A stretch of DNA of 64,000 bases, taken from Achromobacter deleyi (GTDB taxonomy: Bacteria > Pseudomonadota > Gammaproteobacteria > Burkholderiales > Burkholderiaceae_B). Every line of letters starts with the position of its first letter. Position 1 is the stretch's first letter. The notes beneath the pieces are model-generated. The model did no database searches and was not told the origin of the DNA. It saw only the letters and a list, made by a program, of their open reading frames with translations. The position numbers and the translations under genes were made by a program. The stretch is from the NCBI RefSeq assembly GCF_016127315.1, contig NZ_CP065997.1:5394001-5458000 (forward strand), given 5' to 3'. Shown in pieces: positions 17,742 to 26,685 of this stretch.

Positions 17742-18109
17742 GTTCGCTCCTTAAGCACCCCGGAGTACGGCCTGCGCTGTCCGGGCGCAGAGCGGGGCAC
17801 ATTGGACATGAGTATTCACAGTCGGCCTGCAGGAATATCTTGCTACCTTGCTTCTTACTGCCTTGTGTACTACCCAGCGTATTCGATCGCCAATGTTTTT
17901 TTATGCGATTTTGCGCATTTACTCCAGAGTATTTTGCACCGCTGCGGCGCCAAAGTCACACATGTGTAACCAGTGGTATTCAGGCCATTCAGATTCATGA
18001 AAACCGCAATATTTGGACGCTCCGATGAATCACTGCTCTTTGTCCTTGTCGACATGGTAGCGTTGCGACTTTTCCGCCGTTACGGCCTCTTTTTCCACCC
18101 CGTTTTCGC
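17742..18109. other. AT-richer divergent regulatory region
   Basis: About 370 bp without a gene, clearly richer in A and T than its surroundings, between the EAL gene and the FUSC gene. It holds GTCACACATGTGTAAC at 17955-17970, whose core ACACATGTGT is a perfect 10-bp palindrome and may be an operator. No clear -35/-10 pair stands out on either strand. Confidence 0.4.
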
Positions 18110-20221
18110 GTGACTACCCTGCTCTCCCGCTGGCGCGTTTCCCTGCGCCACGTCCTCTGGCTGGACGCCCTGCAAGCCGCCGCCATCAGCGCCGCGCCCG
18201 TCATCCTGGCCGTGCTGGCGCACGAGCCGCGCCTGGGCTGGACCGCCATCGCCGCCTTCTGGGCCTGCTTCGGCGACCCGGGCGGCCCGCTGCGCCAACG
18301 CGCCGCCTCGATGCTGGCGCTGGGCCTGATCGGCGCGCTGTTCTGCTTCCTGGCCAGCGCCAGCGCGCACACCCTGTGGTGGCTGCTGCCGCTCACGTTC
18401 GTCTGCTGCACCTTCGGCGGCCTGCTGCGCGTGCTGGGTCCGGCGGCGGCCATTGTCGGCACGCTGCTGTCGGCGGGCTTCGTGGTGGCGGCCGAACTGC
18501 CCGCGCCGACGCTGGCGGCCAGCCTCTCGTACACCCTGTTCTTCGTGGCCGGCGCGCTCTGGGCCATCCTGATGACGGCGCTGGTCTGGCGCCGCCGCCC
18601 CTGGAAGGACGCGACCCACGCGGTGGCGCATTGCTATCGCGGCCTGGCCGATTTCGCCGACGCGCTGGCGCGCATGTATTCGGGCCTGGCGCCCGCCGCC
18701 GGGCCGCAGGCCTGGAGCGCCGTCACCCGTCCCCAGCGCAGCGGCATGCGCGCGGCGCTCGAGGCGGCCCGCGTGCGCATCCGCGAGGTGCAGGATGCGC
18801 GGCCGTCGCGCCGGGCCCGCGCGCAGCAATTGTTCTATTTGCTCGATAGCGCCGAAGACAGCTTCATCGCCCTGGTGGCCGCGGCCGATCTGCTGGAATC
18901 GAATGCCCCGCGCTGGCTTGGCCGCGCGGCCGGCGCCAACCTGTCACACGCCTTTCATCGCTATGCCAGCGTCGCCAACGCCATCGCCAGCACCTCGGAC
19001 GTCAGCGACGCCAGGCAGGCCGACTGCCTGCGCGAACGGCTGGCGCATTTCGGCGCCGGCCTGCACGAACTGCGCGGCGCCGCCATGGCCTACGCGCCCG
19101 ACCTGGCGACCATGGTGCCGGTGCTGGACCGCCTGCAGCAGACAGCCCAGGCGATCATGCAGGCGCTGTTCGACCAGGATGGCGCGCCCGTCGCGCCGGC
19201 CCTGGCCGCGCGCGCCGATTCGCCGGTGCGGCAGGCCTGGCGCAGCCTGCGGCAGAACCTGCGGTTCGAATCGGATGCGTTCCGCCACGCCCTGCGCGTG
19301 GGCATCGGCGCCACCATCGCGGTGGCGCTGTCCAAGACCTTCGCGGTCAACCACGGCTACTGGATGTCATTGACGCTGGTGTTCATCCTGCAGCCCTATT
19401 TCGCCACGACCTGGCAGCGCACCGTCGAACGCGTGATCGGCAGCGTGGCCGGCGCCATCGGCGCCTCGCTGCTGGGCCTGCTGCTGAGCACGCCGCTGTC
19501 GGTGGCGCTGGCGGTGCTGCCGATCGCGCTGGGCACGTTCGCGGCCCGCACCATCCATTACGCGCTGTTCACTTTTTTCCTGACGTCGCAGTTCGTGCTG
19601 GTCAGCCACATCCAGCAACCCGACATCTACGAGCCAATGCTGGCGGCGCTGCGCGCCTTCAACAGCGTGCTGGGCGGCGTGCTGGCCCTGCTGGTGGGCT
19701 TCCTGGTGTGGCCGGAAAAGGAACCGCGCCAATTGGCCGGGGCCCTGAGCCGCGCGCTGGAACGCCATGCCGACTATGCGCGGGCCCTGACGGCCGACAA
19801 GAGCGGCGCGGCCCCCGCGGCCGACATCGTCGGCCTGCGCCGCCAGGCCTGCCTGGCCGCCGACAACGCCGAAGCGGCGCTGCAACGGCTGCAGCAGAAT
19901 CCCGTGCACCGCGACCGCAAGGTGGACACCGCGGTCAACCTGCTGAACGCGATGCGCCGCGTCACCGCCGCCGGCACCGTGCTGGAGATCCAGCCGGCGC
20001 TGGCGCCCGACAGCGAGGCCGCGCCGGCCCTGCGCGATTACGGACTGGCGCTGGCGCACGCCCTGCATCCGCAGGAACCGGGCCCCGTGGTCGAGCTGCG
20101 CCAGTTGGCGGTGCCGGCCGCCGTCAATGCCGCCGCACCGGCACTGGCCGGACCGCTCGACCGCATCGCCCAGCAGGCGCGACAGGTGCGGCAATTACGC
20201 GACCGGGTGCAGCAGGCCTGA
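18110..20221 (+). CDS. FUSC-family inner-membrane transporter (YccS/AaeB-like)
   Basis: 703 residues starting at GTG. Two blocks of about six membrane helices (residues ~20-160 and ~400-530) are separated and followed by cytoplasmic regions, the layout of the fusaric acid resistance/YccS/AaeB group. The second block begins FRHALRVGIGATIAVALSKTFAVNHGYWMSLTLVFILQPYF, the family signature. Members expel aromatic acids and related compounds. It has no adjacent membrane-fusion protein, so it may act alone. There is no strong ribosome site before the GTG. Confidence 0.85.
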   Translation: MTTLLSRWRVSLRHVLWLDALQAAAISAAPVILAVLAHEPRLGWTAIAAFWACFGDPGGPLRQRAASMLALGLIGALFCFLASASAHTLWWLLPLTFVCCTFGGLLRVLGPAAAIVGTLLSAGFVVAAELPAPTLAASLSYTLFFVAGALWAILMTALVWRRRPWKDATHAVAHCYRGLADFADALARMYSGLAPAAGPQAWSAVTRPQRSGMRAALEAARVRIREVQDARPSRRARAQQLFYLLDSAEDSFIALVAAADLLESNAPRWLGRAAGANLSHAFHRYASVANAIASTSDVSDARQADCLRERLAHFGAGLHELRGAAMAYAPDLATMVPVLDRLQQTAQAIMQALFDQDGAPVAPALAARADSPVRQAWRSLRQNLRFESDAFRHALRVGIGATIAVALSKTFAVNHGYWMSLTLVFILQPYFATTWQRTVERVIGSVAGAIGASLLGLLLSTPLSVALAVLPIALGTFAARTIHYALFTFFLTSQFVLVSHIQQPDIYEPMLAALRAFNSVLGGVLALLVGFLVWPEKEPRQLAGALSRALERHADYARALTADKSGAAPAADIVGLRRQACLAADNAEAALQRLQQNPVHRDRKVDTAVNLLNAMRRVTAAGTVLEIQPALAPDSEAAPALRDYGLALAHALHPQEPGPVVELRQLAVPAAVNAAAPALAGPLDRIAQQARQVRQLRDRVQQA

Positions 20222-20266
20222 CCGGCCCGCGGCCGCTTGCGGCAACCCCGCCAAACTGCGGGGCGC

Positions 20267-20280
20267 TTGACGCGCGTCAA
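20267..20280. promoter_or_regulatory. FNR/Anr-type box upstream of the universal stress protein
   Basis: TTGACGCGCGTCAA is a perfect 14-bp palindrome matching the FNR/Anr pattern TTGAY-N4-RTCAA. It lies 59 bp before the start codon, so a start of transcription about 41 bp downstream would fit class II activation under low oxygen. Confidence 0.6.
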
Positions 20281-20339
20281 GGGCGGAATGCCCGGAACGC
20301 GCAACGATGGAGGCCTACCGCGCTCAAAAGGAGGCCGCC

Positions 20340-21176
20340 ATGTATCGCCGCATTTCCGTCCACCTGGACCACGGATTCGATTGCCCCCGCCGCACCCGCG
20401 TGGCGCTGGCCCTGGCCAGGCGCCACCAGGCCGAACTGGTCGGCATCTACGCCAGCTCGGCGCCGCCCCAGTACTACTACGGCGAGTCCGTGATGATGTC
20501 GAAGACGCTCAACGTGATGCGCGACCTGCAGGCGCAGAACCGCGGCGCGGTGCAGAACGCCTTCCTGGAAACCGTGGCCGCGGCCGACGTGCCGGCCGCG
20601 GTGCGCGCCGGCGCCAGCTCGCCCAGCGCCAGCATGGCGCGGCTGGGCCGCACCAGCGACCTGCTGGTGGTCAGCCAGCAGAACCGCGAGGACGTCGAGG
20701 CCGTGCACGAGAATGAATTCGTCGAACAGACCCTGTTGACCGCCGGCCGTCCGGTGCTGGTGGTGCCCTCCAGCGGCGATTTCCCGGTGGTCGGCGAACG
20801 CGTGCTGTACTGCTGGGACGGCAGCCGCGAAGCCGCCCGCGCGCTGGCGGACGCCGCGCCGCTGCTGCGCCTGGCCTCGCACCTGGTGGTGCTGACCATG
20901 GACGAAGGCGCCGCCACCCGCGACGACGAACCCGTGCCGTTCGAGGACCTGGCCACCTACTGCATCGCCCAGGGCATGCCGGCGCCGGACCACGTGCGCC
21001 GCGACATCAAGGGCGTCGGCGTCGGTAGCACCATCCTGAACGTGGCGGCCGACTACAGCGCCGACCTGATCGTGATGGGCGCCTACGGCCACAGCAAGTT
21101 CCGCGAATGGGCGATGGGCGGCGCCACGGCGTCGATCCTCAGAAGCATGACCGTGCCGATCATGTTCTCGCACTGA
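20340..21176 (+). CDS. Universal stress protein, tandem-domain (UspA family)
   Basis: 278 residues. The start is fixed by AAAAGGAGG 5 nt before the ATG. The protein has two Usp-type halves; the second holds an ATP-binding-loop-like GAYGHSKFREWAMGGATASIL, close to the G-2X-G-9X-G(S/T) motif. Family members accumulate in stasis, hypoxia or oxidative stress. The FNR-type box upstream suggests induction at low oxygen. It converges on the dehydrogenase gene downstream. Confidence 0.88.
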   Translation: MYRRISVHLDHGFDCPRRTRVALALARRHQAELVGIYASSAPPQYYYGESVMMSKTLNVMRDLQAQNRGAVQNAFLETVAAADVPAAVRAGASSPSASMARLGRTSDLLVVSQQNREDVEAVHENEFVEQTLLTAGRPVLVVPSSGDFPVVGERVLYCWDGSREAARALADAAPLLRLASHLVVLTMDEGAATRDDEPVPFEDLATYCIAQGMPAPDHVRRDIKGVGVGSTILNVAADYSADLIVMGAYGHSKFREWAMGGATASILRSMTVPIMFSH

Positions 21177-21200
21177 TCCCCGCCTGACGCCGACGGCGCC

Positions 21201-22142
21201 TCAGCCCTGCGGCACCGGCGTCAGCACCGGCTTGCCGGCGAAATGCGCGGTGGCGTTCTCCAGGAACAGCGCCACCGTCGCCGACACCGCTTCCGGCGAG
21301 CGCCCCGCGCTGTGCGGGGTCAGCACCACGTTGTCCAGCTTCAGCAGCGCCGGCGGCACCACCGGTTCGCCTTCGACCACGTCCAGCCCGGCGCCGGCGA
21401 TGCGGCGTTCAGCCAACGCGGCGATCAGCGCCTCGGTATCGACCACGCTGCCACGCGCGATGTTCACCAGATAGCCTTGCGGCCCGAGCGCGTCGAGCAC
21501 GGCCGCGTTCACCAGGTGCCGCGTGTCGGCGCCGCCCGGCGTGGCCACCACCAGGAAGTCGCTGGCCTCGGCCAGCGCCAGCGGGCTGTCGTGATAGGTG
21601 TAGCCGCTCTCGGGGCGCGGCCGCCGGTTGTAGTAACCGACCGTCATGCCGAAGCCGTTGGCGCCGCGCCTGGCGATCTCCAGGCCGATGGTGCCCAGGC
21701 CCACGATGCCCAGGCGCTTGCCCGATACCTGCGGCCCCATGAAGCCATTCCAGTGCCCCTGGCGCACCCAGGCGTCGGCCTGCGGCAGATGGCGGGCGGC
21801 GCCCAGCAGCAGCGCCATGGCGTGATCGGCGACCGAGGTGGCGTTGGCGCCGGGGCCATGCGTCACCCGCAGCCCGCGCGCACGGGCGGCGGCCACGTCG
21901 ATGTTCTCGAAGCCGACGCCCAGCGAACAGATCAGTTCGAGATTGGGCAGCGCCGCCATCTCTTCGGCGTAAAAGCCGGTGGCGCCCCGCGTCAACACCA
22001 CGCGGATCTCGTCGGCGTGGTCGCGGATGGCCTGGGCGCGCCGCTCGGGCGTGGTGGCAAGAATGCAGCGAAAACCGCGGTCTTCGATGACCGGCAGGAA
22101 ATCGTGCGCGCTTTCAATCAATATCAACAGGGGGATCTTCAT
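21201..22142 (-). CDS. D-isomer-specific 2-hydroxyacid dehydrogenase
   Basis: 313 residues. Substrate domain and NAD(P) domain are clear: GIVGLGTIGLEIARR (nucleotide loop), YYNRRPRP (Arg-rich continuation suggests NADPH preference), then the catalytic triad positions Arg in NIARGSVVD, Glu in DVVEGEP and His in LTPHSAG. It probably reduces hydroxypyruvate, glyoxylate or a related 2-oxoacid in the cytoplasm. It stands alone between convergent and divergent neighbours. Confidence 0.88.
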   Translation of the reverse strand: MKIPLLILIESAHDFLPVIEDRGFRCILATTPERRAQAIRDHADEIRVVLTRGATGFYAEEMAALPNLELICSLGVGFENIDVAAARARGLRVTHGPGANATSVADHAMALLLGAARHLPQADAWVRQGHWNGFMGPQVSGKRLGIVGLGTIGLEIARRGANGFGMTVGYYNRRPRPESGYTYHDSPLALAEASDFLVVATPGGADTRHLVNAAVLDALGPQGYLVNIARGSVVDTEALIAALAERRIAGAGLDVVEGEPVVPPALLKLDNVVLTPHSAGRSPEAVSATVALFLENATAHFAGKPVLTPVPQG

Positions 22143-22253
22143 GTCGCTACGGGTCGGAGGCGGTGAAACTGGAATGGCGCCAAAAAAGCGCCGGCAGATA
22201 TTACGCCTCGGTACAATTGCGCGCCACCCGCCGTCGCCGCCATTGAACGCAAC

Positions 22254-23435
22254 ATGAAAGCCAAGCTCCGCAAGTCCCTGCGCTCCGCCGTGTCATTCCT
22301 GCACCGCTGGACGGGGATGATCCTGGGAAGCGTGCTGGTTTTGGCGGGCCTGAGCGGCAGCCTGCTGGCTTTCGACCACGAGCTTGACGGCTGGATGAAC
22401 AGCGCCATGCTGCGCAATACGGCGGGCGTCTGCGCCGCGCCGCTGCCGCCCTCGGCCGCCGCCCGCGCGGTCGAGCAGGCCTGGCCCGGCGCCGCGGTCG
22501 CCGCCATCACCCTGCCCCAGGCGCCGGCCGACAGCTACCGGGTGCAATTCAAGCACGCATCGACCGCCGACAACGAAGCCGGCGTGGACGCCTGCTCCGG
22601 CCAGTTGCTGGCCAGCCGCGACCGCGACGCGGTCACGCTGGACCGCGCCCACCTGATGCCGCTGCTGTTGCGTTGGCACATGACCCTGCTGCAAGGCAAG
22701 ACCGGCCGCGAAGTGCTGGGCTGGCTCGCGGTGGCCTGGGTGGCGCTGCTGCTGGCCGGCATCTACCTGGCCTGGCCGCGGCCGGGCCACTGGCGCCGTT
22801 CGGTCACGGTGACGCGCGGCGTCGGCGCCTTCCGCACCAGCTACGAACTGCACCGCGCCGCGGGACTGGTCTCGGCGCTGTTCCTGCTGGTGGTGGCCGG
22901 CAGCGGCTTCTTCATGGGGTTGCCGCAGCTGGGCCGGCAACTGGTCGCCAGCGTCGCGACCCTGCCGGCCGACGCGCGAGGTGCGACGCAGGCGCCGCTG
23001 GCCGCGGGCGAAACGGAAATCGGTTGGGATGGCGCCGCCGCCCGGGCACGCGCGCTGGCGCCGGCGGATGCGACGCTGGTGATGCTGCGCCGCGACCCGG
23101 CGCACGGCGTCTACCAGGCACGCGTGCGCCGCGCCGACGACTGGCAGCCGGTCGGCACCTTGCGCATGTTCCTCGCGATGCGCGGCGGCGATCTGCTGTC
23201 GTGCGCCGATCCGATATCGGGCACCGCCGCCCAGCGTTTCCTGGCGGTGATGTTCCCGCTGCATTCCGGCAGCCTCTATGGCCTGCCGACCCGCATCCTG
23301 ACGGCCGTCCTCGGCCTGCTACCCCTGCTGTTCTTCGTCACCGGACTGGTCATCTGGATCAGCCGCCGCCGGCTGCAGCACCGCGGCAGGCAGGCGGCGC
23401 AAGCGCGCGCCCGCGCGGCGCGGCAACAGGCCTGA
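22254..23435 (+). CDS. PepSY-associated membrane protein (iron-uptake type)
   Basis: 393 residues. The N terminus VSFLHRWTGMILGSVLVLAGLSGSLLAFDHELD is the hallmark of PepSY-TM proteins (PiuB type), with further helices near residues 158-175, 200-220 and 340-365 and a periplasmic PepSY domain between. Such proteins are often encoded with ferric siderophore receptors and some reduce or release siderophore iron. No receptor is adjacent, so the partner is unknown. TACAAT at 22212-22217 may be its -10 element. Confidence 0.8.
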   Translation: MKAKLRKSLRSAVSFLHRWTGMILGSVLVLAGLSGSLLAFDHELDGWMNSAMLRNTAGVCAAPLPPSAAARAVEQAWPGAAVAAITLPQAPADSYRVQFKHASTADNEAGVDACSGQLLASRDRDAVTLDRAHLMPLLLRWHMTLLQGKTGREVLGWLAVAWVALLLAGIYLAWPRPGHWRRSVTVTRGVGAFRTSYELHRAAGLVSALFLLVVAGSGFFMGLPQLGRQLVASVATLPADARGATQAPLAAGETEIGWDGAAARARALAPADATLVMLRRDPAHGVYQARVRRADDWQPVGTLRMFLAMRGGDLLSCADPISGTAAQRFLAVMFPLHSGSLYGLPTRILTAVLGLLPLLFFVTGLVIWISRRRLQHRGRQAAQARARAARQQA

Positions 23436-23473
23436 ACCGCCGCCGGGCGGCGTTCGGGCCTGGCCCCGTGTGC

Positions 23474-23504
23474 GCGCCGGGCCGCCTTCGCGCCGGCCCG
23501 GCGC
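23474..23504. terminator. Bidirectional hairpin between convergent genes
   Basis: GCGCCGGGCCG and CGGCCCGGCGC form a perfect 11-bp stem with a 9-nt loop, between the end of the PepSY gene and the end of the minus-strand DUF3309 gene. No T tract follows on either strand. Confidence 0.55.
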
Positions 23505-23513
23505 GGCCTCGCG

Positions 23514-23666
23514 CTATATGCGCCCTGTCAGCAGCAGCACGATCAGCACGATGAGCACGATGCCCAGCAGGCCGCTGGGGTAATAGCCCCACCCCCGGCT
23601 ATGCGGCCAGGCGGGCACCGCGCCGATCAGCAGCAGGATCAGGATGATCAACAGAATGGTAGACAT
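23514..23666 (-). CDS. DUF3309 small membrane protein
   Basis: 50 residues, starting MSTILLIILILLLIGAVPAW and ending with a second hydrophobic stretch (GIVLIVLIVLLLTGRI); the middle PHSRGWGYYPSG is the family hallmark. DUF3309 proteins are tiny two-helix membrane proteins common in stress-response regulons; their function is unknown. GGAG lies 6 nt before the ATG. It is the last gene of a probable operon with the Pro-rich and DJ-1 genes, under the sigma-54 promoter at 24535. Confidence 0.85.
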   Translation of the reverse strand: MSTILLIILILLLIGAVPAWPHSRGWGYYPSGLLGIVLIVLIVLLLTGRI

Positions 23667-23710
23667 GATGGCTCCGTTTGTTCTTGGTTGATGCGCGGGC
23701 GAGCGCGCAA

Positions 23711-23875
23711 TCAGTGGATCGTCCGGCGGGTTTTCTCCGGATGGGGCGGATCGAGCGGTGGCAGATCCACTTCGGGTTCATCGGTGTCGGGATCCACCGG
23801 CAAATCTCCCGGCGGCGACCCGGGCGGGATCGGCTCCGGCTTGGGCGGAACGTGCAGTTGCTGAACGTAAGGCAT
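23711..23875 (-). CDS. Small Pro/Asp-rich hypothetical protein
   Basis: 54 residues, rich in Pro, Asp and Glu (VPPKPEPIPPGSPPGDLP and similar), no hydrophobic segment, likely disordered. AGGAG 7 nt before the ATG supports it as a real gene and fixes the start. It lies between the DJ-1 gene (77 bp upstream) and DUF3309 (44 bp downstream) on the same strand. Function not recognised. Confidence 0.65.
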   Translation of the reverse strand: MPYVQQLHVPPKPEPIPPGSPPGDLPVDPDTDEPEVDLPPLDPPHPEKTRRTIH

Positions 23876-23952
23876 GACGTGCTCCTCTGAAGATGCTGCT
23901 TGGGGCGCGGCCGGAAGATCCCGGCTCGCGCCTTGCCCCGCCACGCTGGCGC

Positions 23953-24501
23953 TCACTGGCGCGCCAGCGCGAAAACGCGCGACAGTTCCCGGTTGAACGC
24001 GGGAATGTCATCCGGCTTGCGGCTGCTGATCCAGCGGCCGTCCACCACCACTTCCTCGTCGACCCACTGCGCGCCGGCATTGCGCAGGTCATCGGCCAAT
24101 GACGGCCAGCTGGTCAGCTTGCGTTCCTTGACCAGCCCCGCCGAAATCAATAACCAGGCGCCATGGCAGATCACCGCCACCGGCTTGCCCGCTTCATGCA
24201 TGGCTCGCACGAAGGCGCGCGCCTCCGGATGCAGGCGGATCTCATCGGCGTTGACCACGCCGCCGGGCAACAACACGGCGTCGAACCGTGCCGCCTGGGC
24301 CTCGGCGAACATCAGGTCGGCCTCGACCGTTTCGCCCTTGTCGTGATGGCGCATGCCCTGCACGGGCCCACGGCGCGCCGACACGACCACCGTGCGCGCG
24401 CCCTGCTGCTGCAACGCGTCACGCGGATCGGTCAGTTCCACCTCTTCAAAGCCATCCACTACCAGGATGGCCACATTGAAATCCTGCAATGTCTTGCTCA
24501 T
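23953..24501 (-). CDS. DJ-1/PfpI family protein (YhbO-like)
   Basis: 182 residues. Glu in DGFEEVELTDP and the nucleophile Cys112 in AVICHGAWLL form the PfpI active site, with His next to the Cys. PfpI/YhbO proteins protect against oxidative, thermal and glycation stress and have been described as proteases or deglycases. The start MSKTLQDF follows GGGAG. It heads a three-gene stress operon transcribed from a sigma-54 promoter 34 bp upstream. Confidence 0.9.
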   Translation of the reverse strand: MSKTLQDFNVAILVVDGFEEVELTDPRDALQQQGARTVVVSARRGPVQGMRHHDKGETVEADLMFAEAQAARFDAVLLPGGVVNADEIRLHPEARAFVRAMHEAGKPVAVICHGAWLLISAGLVKERKLTSWPSLADDLRNAGAQWVDEEVVVDGRWISSRKPDDIPAFNRELSRVFALARQ

Positions 24502-24534
24502 TCGATACTCCCTGTCTGCGGCGGAAAACGCAGC

Positions 24535-24550
24535 AGCAAGTGGCGTGCCC
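24535..24550 (-). promoter_or_regulatory. Sigma-54 promoter of the DJ-1 operon
   Basis: Read on the minus strand: GGGCACGCCACTTGCT, GG-N10-GC spacing exact, TTGCT at -12. It lies 34 bp before the DJ-1 start and is divergent from the topoisomerase promoter 49 bp away. Confidence 0.85.
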
Positions 24551-24598
24551 GCATACCGCCCCCCCGCGCGGCGAGTTCGGCGCGGCCGCGCCGGCGCC

Positions 24599-24614
24599 GG
24601 GCACGCGAGTTGCT
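24599..24614 (+). promoter_or_regulatory. Sigma-54 promoter of the topoisomerase IB gene
   Basis: GGGCACGCGAGTTGCT with exact GG-N10-GC spacing, 30 bp before the start codon. It is divergent to the DJ-1 operon promoter. Confidence 0.85.
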
Positions 24615-24643
24615 CTGCGCTGGCGCCGATTGCTGGAGAAAAC

Positions 24644-25678
24644 ATGGCAAACCGCAGCCAGCAGCCGACGGCCAGTGCCGCCGCCGACGACCTGCTCTAC
24701 ATGGACGACACCGGACCGGGCTATTCCCGGGTACGGGTCAATGGCACGACCTTCCAGTACCGCGACGCCGCCGGCCGACGGGTCACCCGCGCCGCCGAGC
24801 TGGCCCGCATTCGAGCGCTGGCGATCCCGCCCGCGTATGAGGACGTGTGGATCTGCCCCGACCCGCGCGGCCATCTTCAAGCGACCGGCCGCGACGCCCG
24901 CGGCCGCAAGCAATATCGTTACCATCCCGCCTGGGCGAGTCAGCGCGATGCGGACAAATACCAGAGCCTGAGCGCATTCGGCGCCCAACTGCCCCGCATC
25001 CGCCGCCAGGTGGGACGCGACATGCAGGCCCCGGGCCTGCCCCGCGCCAAGGTGGTGGCCGTGGTCGTGCGCCTGCTGGAAGACACGCTGATCCGCATCG
25101 GCGCGCGTGAGTACGCCCGTACCAACAAGTCCTATGGCCTGACCACGCTGACGCGACGGCATGCGCGCGTCAGCGGCGACAGGCTGCGCTTTCGCTTCCG
25201 CGGCAAGAGTGGCGTCGCGCATGACGTCACGCTCAGGGACCGGCGCATCGCGCGGATCATCAAGCGCTGCCTGGACATTCCCGGCCAGCAACTATTCCAG
25301 TACCTGGACGAGGAAGGCGATGCCCACGGCATCGATTCGGACGCCGTGAACGCGTATCTGCGCGAGGCGGGCGCGGCGGCGTTCACCGCCAAGCATTACC
25401 GCACCTGGGCCGGCTCGGTGCTGGCGTTCGCGGCGCTGCAGGCCCGTCCCTACGTCGATGAGCGCCAGGCCCGGCAGCAGGTGGTCGACGTCATCAAGCA
25501 GGTGGCGCAGCGCCTGGCCAATACGCCCGCGGTGTGCCGCGCCTGCTACGTGCATCCGTCCATCCTCGACGCCTACCTGGCCGGACGGCTGCCGCCGAGG
25601 GCCGCGGCGCCGCCCGGTCCGCGCGGCCTGGACGCCCACGAACGCCGCCTGCTGGCATTCCTGCGGGACCCGGCATGA
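24644..25678 (+). CDS. Type IB DNA topoisomerase (poxvirus-like)
   Basis: 344 residues. The active-site residues of bacterial topoisomerase IB are visible: Arg in LIRIGAREYARTNKSYGLTTLT, Lys in RFRGKSG, Arg/His region in AKHYRTWAGS, and catalytic Tyr302 in VCRACYVHPSILDAY. The enzyme relaxes supercoils through a 3'-phosphotyrosyl bond. GGAG lies shortly before the ATG. In many bacteria this gene belongs to the general stress regulon; here it has a sigma-54 promoter and is divergent from a DJ-1 gene. Confidence 0.93.
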   Translation: MANRSQQPTASAAADDLLYMDDTGPGYSRVRVNGTTFQYRDAAGRRVTRAAELARIRALAIPPAYEDVWICPDPRGHLQATGRDARGRKQYRYHPAWASQRDADKYQSLSAFGAQLPRIRRQVGRDMQAPGLPRAKVVAVVVRLLEDTLIRIGAREYARTNKSYGLTTLTRRHARVSGDRLRFRFRGKSGVAHDVTLRDRRIARIIKRCLDIPGQQLFQYLDEEGDAHGIDSDAVNAYLREAGAAAFTAKHYRTWAGSVLAFAALQARPYVDERQARQQVVDVIKQVAQRLANTPAVCRACYVHPSILDAYLAGRLPPRAAAPPGPRGLDAHERRLLAFLRDPA

Positions 25679-25700
25679 GGCGCCACGCGGGCACGGGCCG

Positions 25701-25967
25701 TCACAGGATCGACGAACGGGCGTTCTTGGCGCGAGGCTGTGGCTCGGCGCTGTCAGCCCAGTTCGACTCGGTCTGGTCGTCGGCCACCCGGCGGCCATCG
25801 CGCGCCGCTTCGTCCGGCGTGGCCGCGGTGGGTTTGGCCGGCAGGCGTGGCACGTCGACCGGCCCCTGCGGGGGCAGCAGCTTGCCGTCCTGCCCCGTCG
25901 CGGCTGCCTTGCCGCCCTGCCCGGTTGCAGCGGCCGCCTTGCGGCCGGAAGATCTGGAAGATGTCAT
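25701..25967 (-). CDS. Hydrophilic hypothetical protein
   Basis: 88 residues starting MTSSRSSGRKAAAATGQGGK, with a short internal repeat (KAAAATGQGG / KAAATGQDG) and many charged and small residues; no membrane segment. GGAG 7 nt before the ATG supports this start. It converges on the topoisomerase gene. No sigma-54 promoter of good quality was found upstream. Function not recognised; small disordered stress proteins are common in this island. Confidence 0.55.
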   Translation of the reverse strand: MTSSRSSGRKAAAATGQGGKAAATGQDGKLLPPQGPVDVPRLPAKPTAATPDEAARDGRRVADDQTESNWADSAEPQPRAKNARSSIL

Positions 25968-26226
25968 CTGCGCGCGCTCCATGAAGCCGTACGTGTCGAT
26001 CCATGCTACGGCAGGCACGCGCCCGATGCCGCGCGCGGCCCGCCCAAATTGCAAGCGGATGTGGCAACCCTCGCAGCGGCGGAGGTTCCCCGGTAAAACG
26101 AACATTCACAACGAGATGCAATGCAAGATCCCTGTGGCGCCGAACCATGCCAGCCTTTTCCCATGCGCCGCGCCCTCGAGGGTCCGCGGCCATGCTTTCG
26201 CCAACGCAGACTTCAGGAGCTTCCCC

Positions 26227-26565
26227 ATGGCCAATAACCACACTCCCCTGCCTTCGGATTTTCCCGAGAACGGTCCGGATCGCGACGCGCGGCGCCGCCG
26301 GCGCCACCCGGAAAGCTGGATCGACGACCTCGAAGCGACTTTGAGCGACGCGTCCGCCACCGACCTGGAGGCCTTGAAAATTCGCCTGGCCGAACAGTTG
26401 CGCGACACGCGCCACAGCTTGCGCGACGCCTCCGACAGCGCCCAGGACATGGTGCGCGAGACCATCGACTGCACCGAGCAATACATCCATGCGCGCCCGT
26501 GGCAGGCGATCGGGCTGGTGGCGGGCGCCGCATTCCTGTTCGGCGTCGTGGTCGGCCGCCAATAG
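26227..26565 (+). CDS. DUF883 family protein (ElaB/YqjD type)
   Basis: 112 residues. A helical, charged N-terminal part (DDLEATLSDASATDLEALKIRLAEQLRDTRHSL) is followed by a C-terminal membrane anchor (RPWQAIGLVAGAAFLFGVVVGRQ) with the family RPW and GR motifs. YqjD/ElaB are inner-membrane tail-anchored proteins that bind ribosomes in stationary phase. CAGGAG lies before the ATG. A weak GG-N10-GC element (GGCCATGCTTTCGC) lies upstream but is not convincing. Confidence 0.85.
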   Translation: MANNHTPLPSDFPENGPDRDARRRRRHPESWIDDLEATLSDASATDLEALKIRLAEQLRDTRHSLRDASDSAQDMVRETIDCTEQYIHARPWQAIGLVAGAAFLFGVVVGRQ

Positions 26566-26619
26566 CGCCTGGCCCGTCCCCACGCCGCCTTGGGCGCCGC
26601 CAGGGCGCCACGGCGCGCC

Positions 26620-26635
26620 GGGAACGGCAGTTGCT
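26620..26635 (+). promoter_or_regulatory. Sigma-54 promoter of the SDR gene
   Basis: GGGAACGGCAGTTGCT: exact GG-N10-GC spacing and TTGCT at -12, one mismatch (A for C) in the -24 element. It lies 51 bp before the start codon. Confidence 0.75.
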
Positions 26636-26685
26636 TGGATGCCCTCGAGGACGCCTTCACGTCCGTCACTTCGAGGGAGATCGGC

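Noticed and set aside
26120..26226. Sigma-54 promoter before the DUF883 gene
   Set aside because: GGCCATGCTTTCGC has GG-N10-GC spacing but lacks TTGC at -12 and matches the -24 element poorly; another candidate is one base off in spacing.
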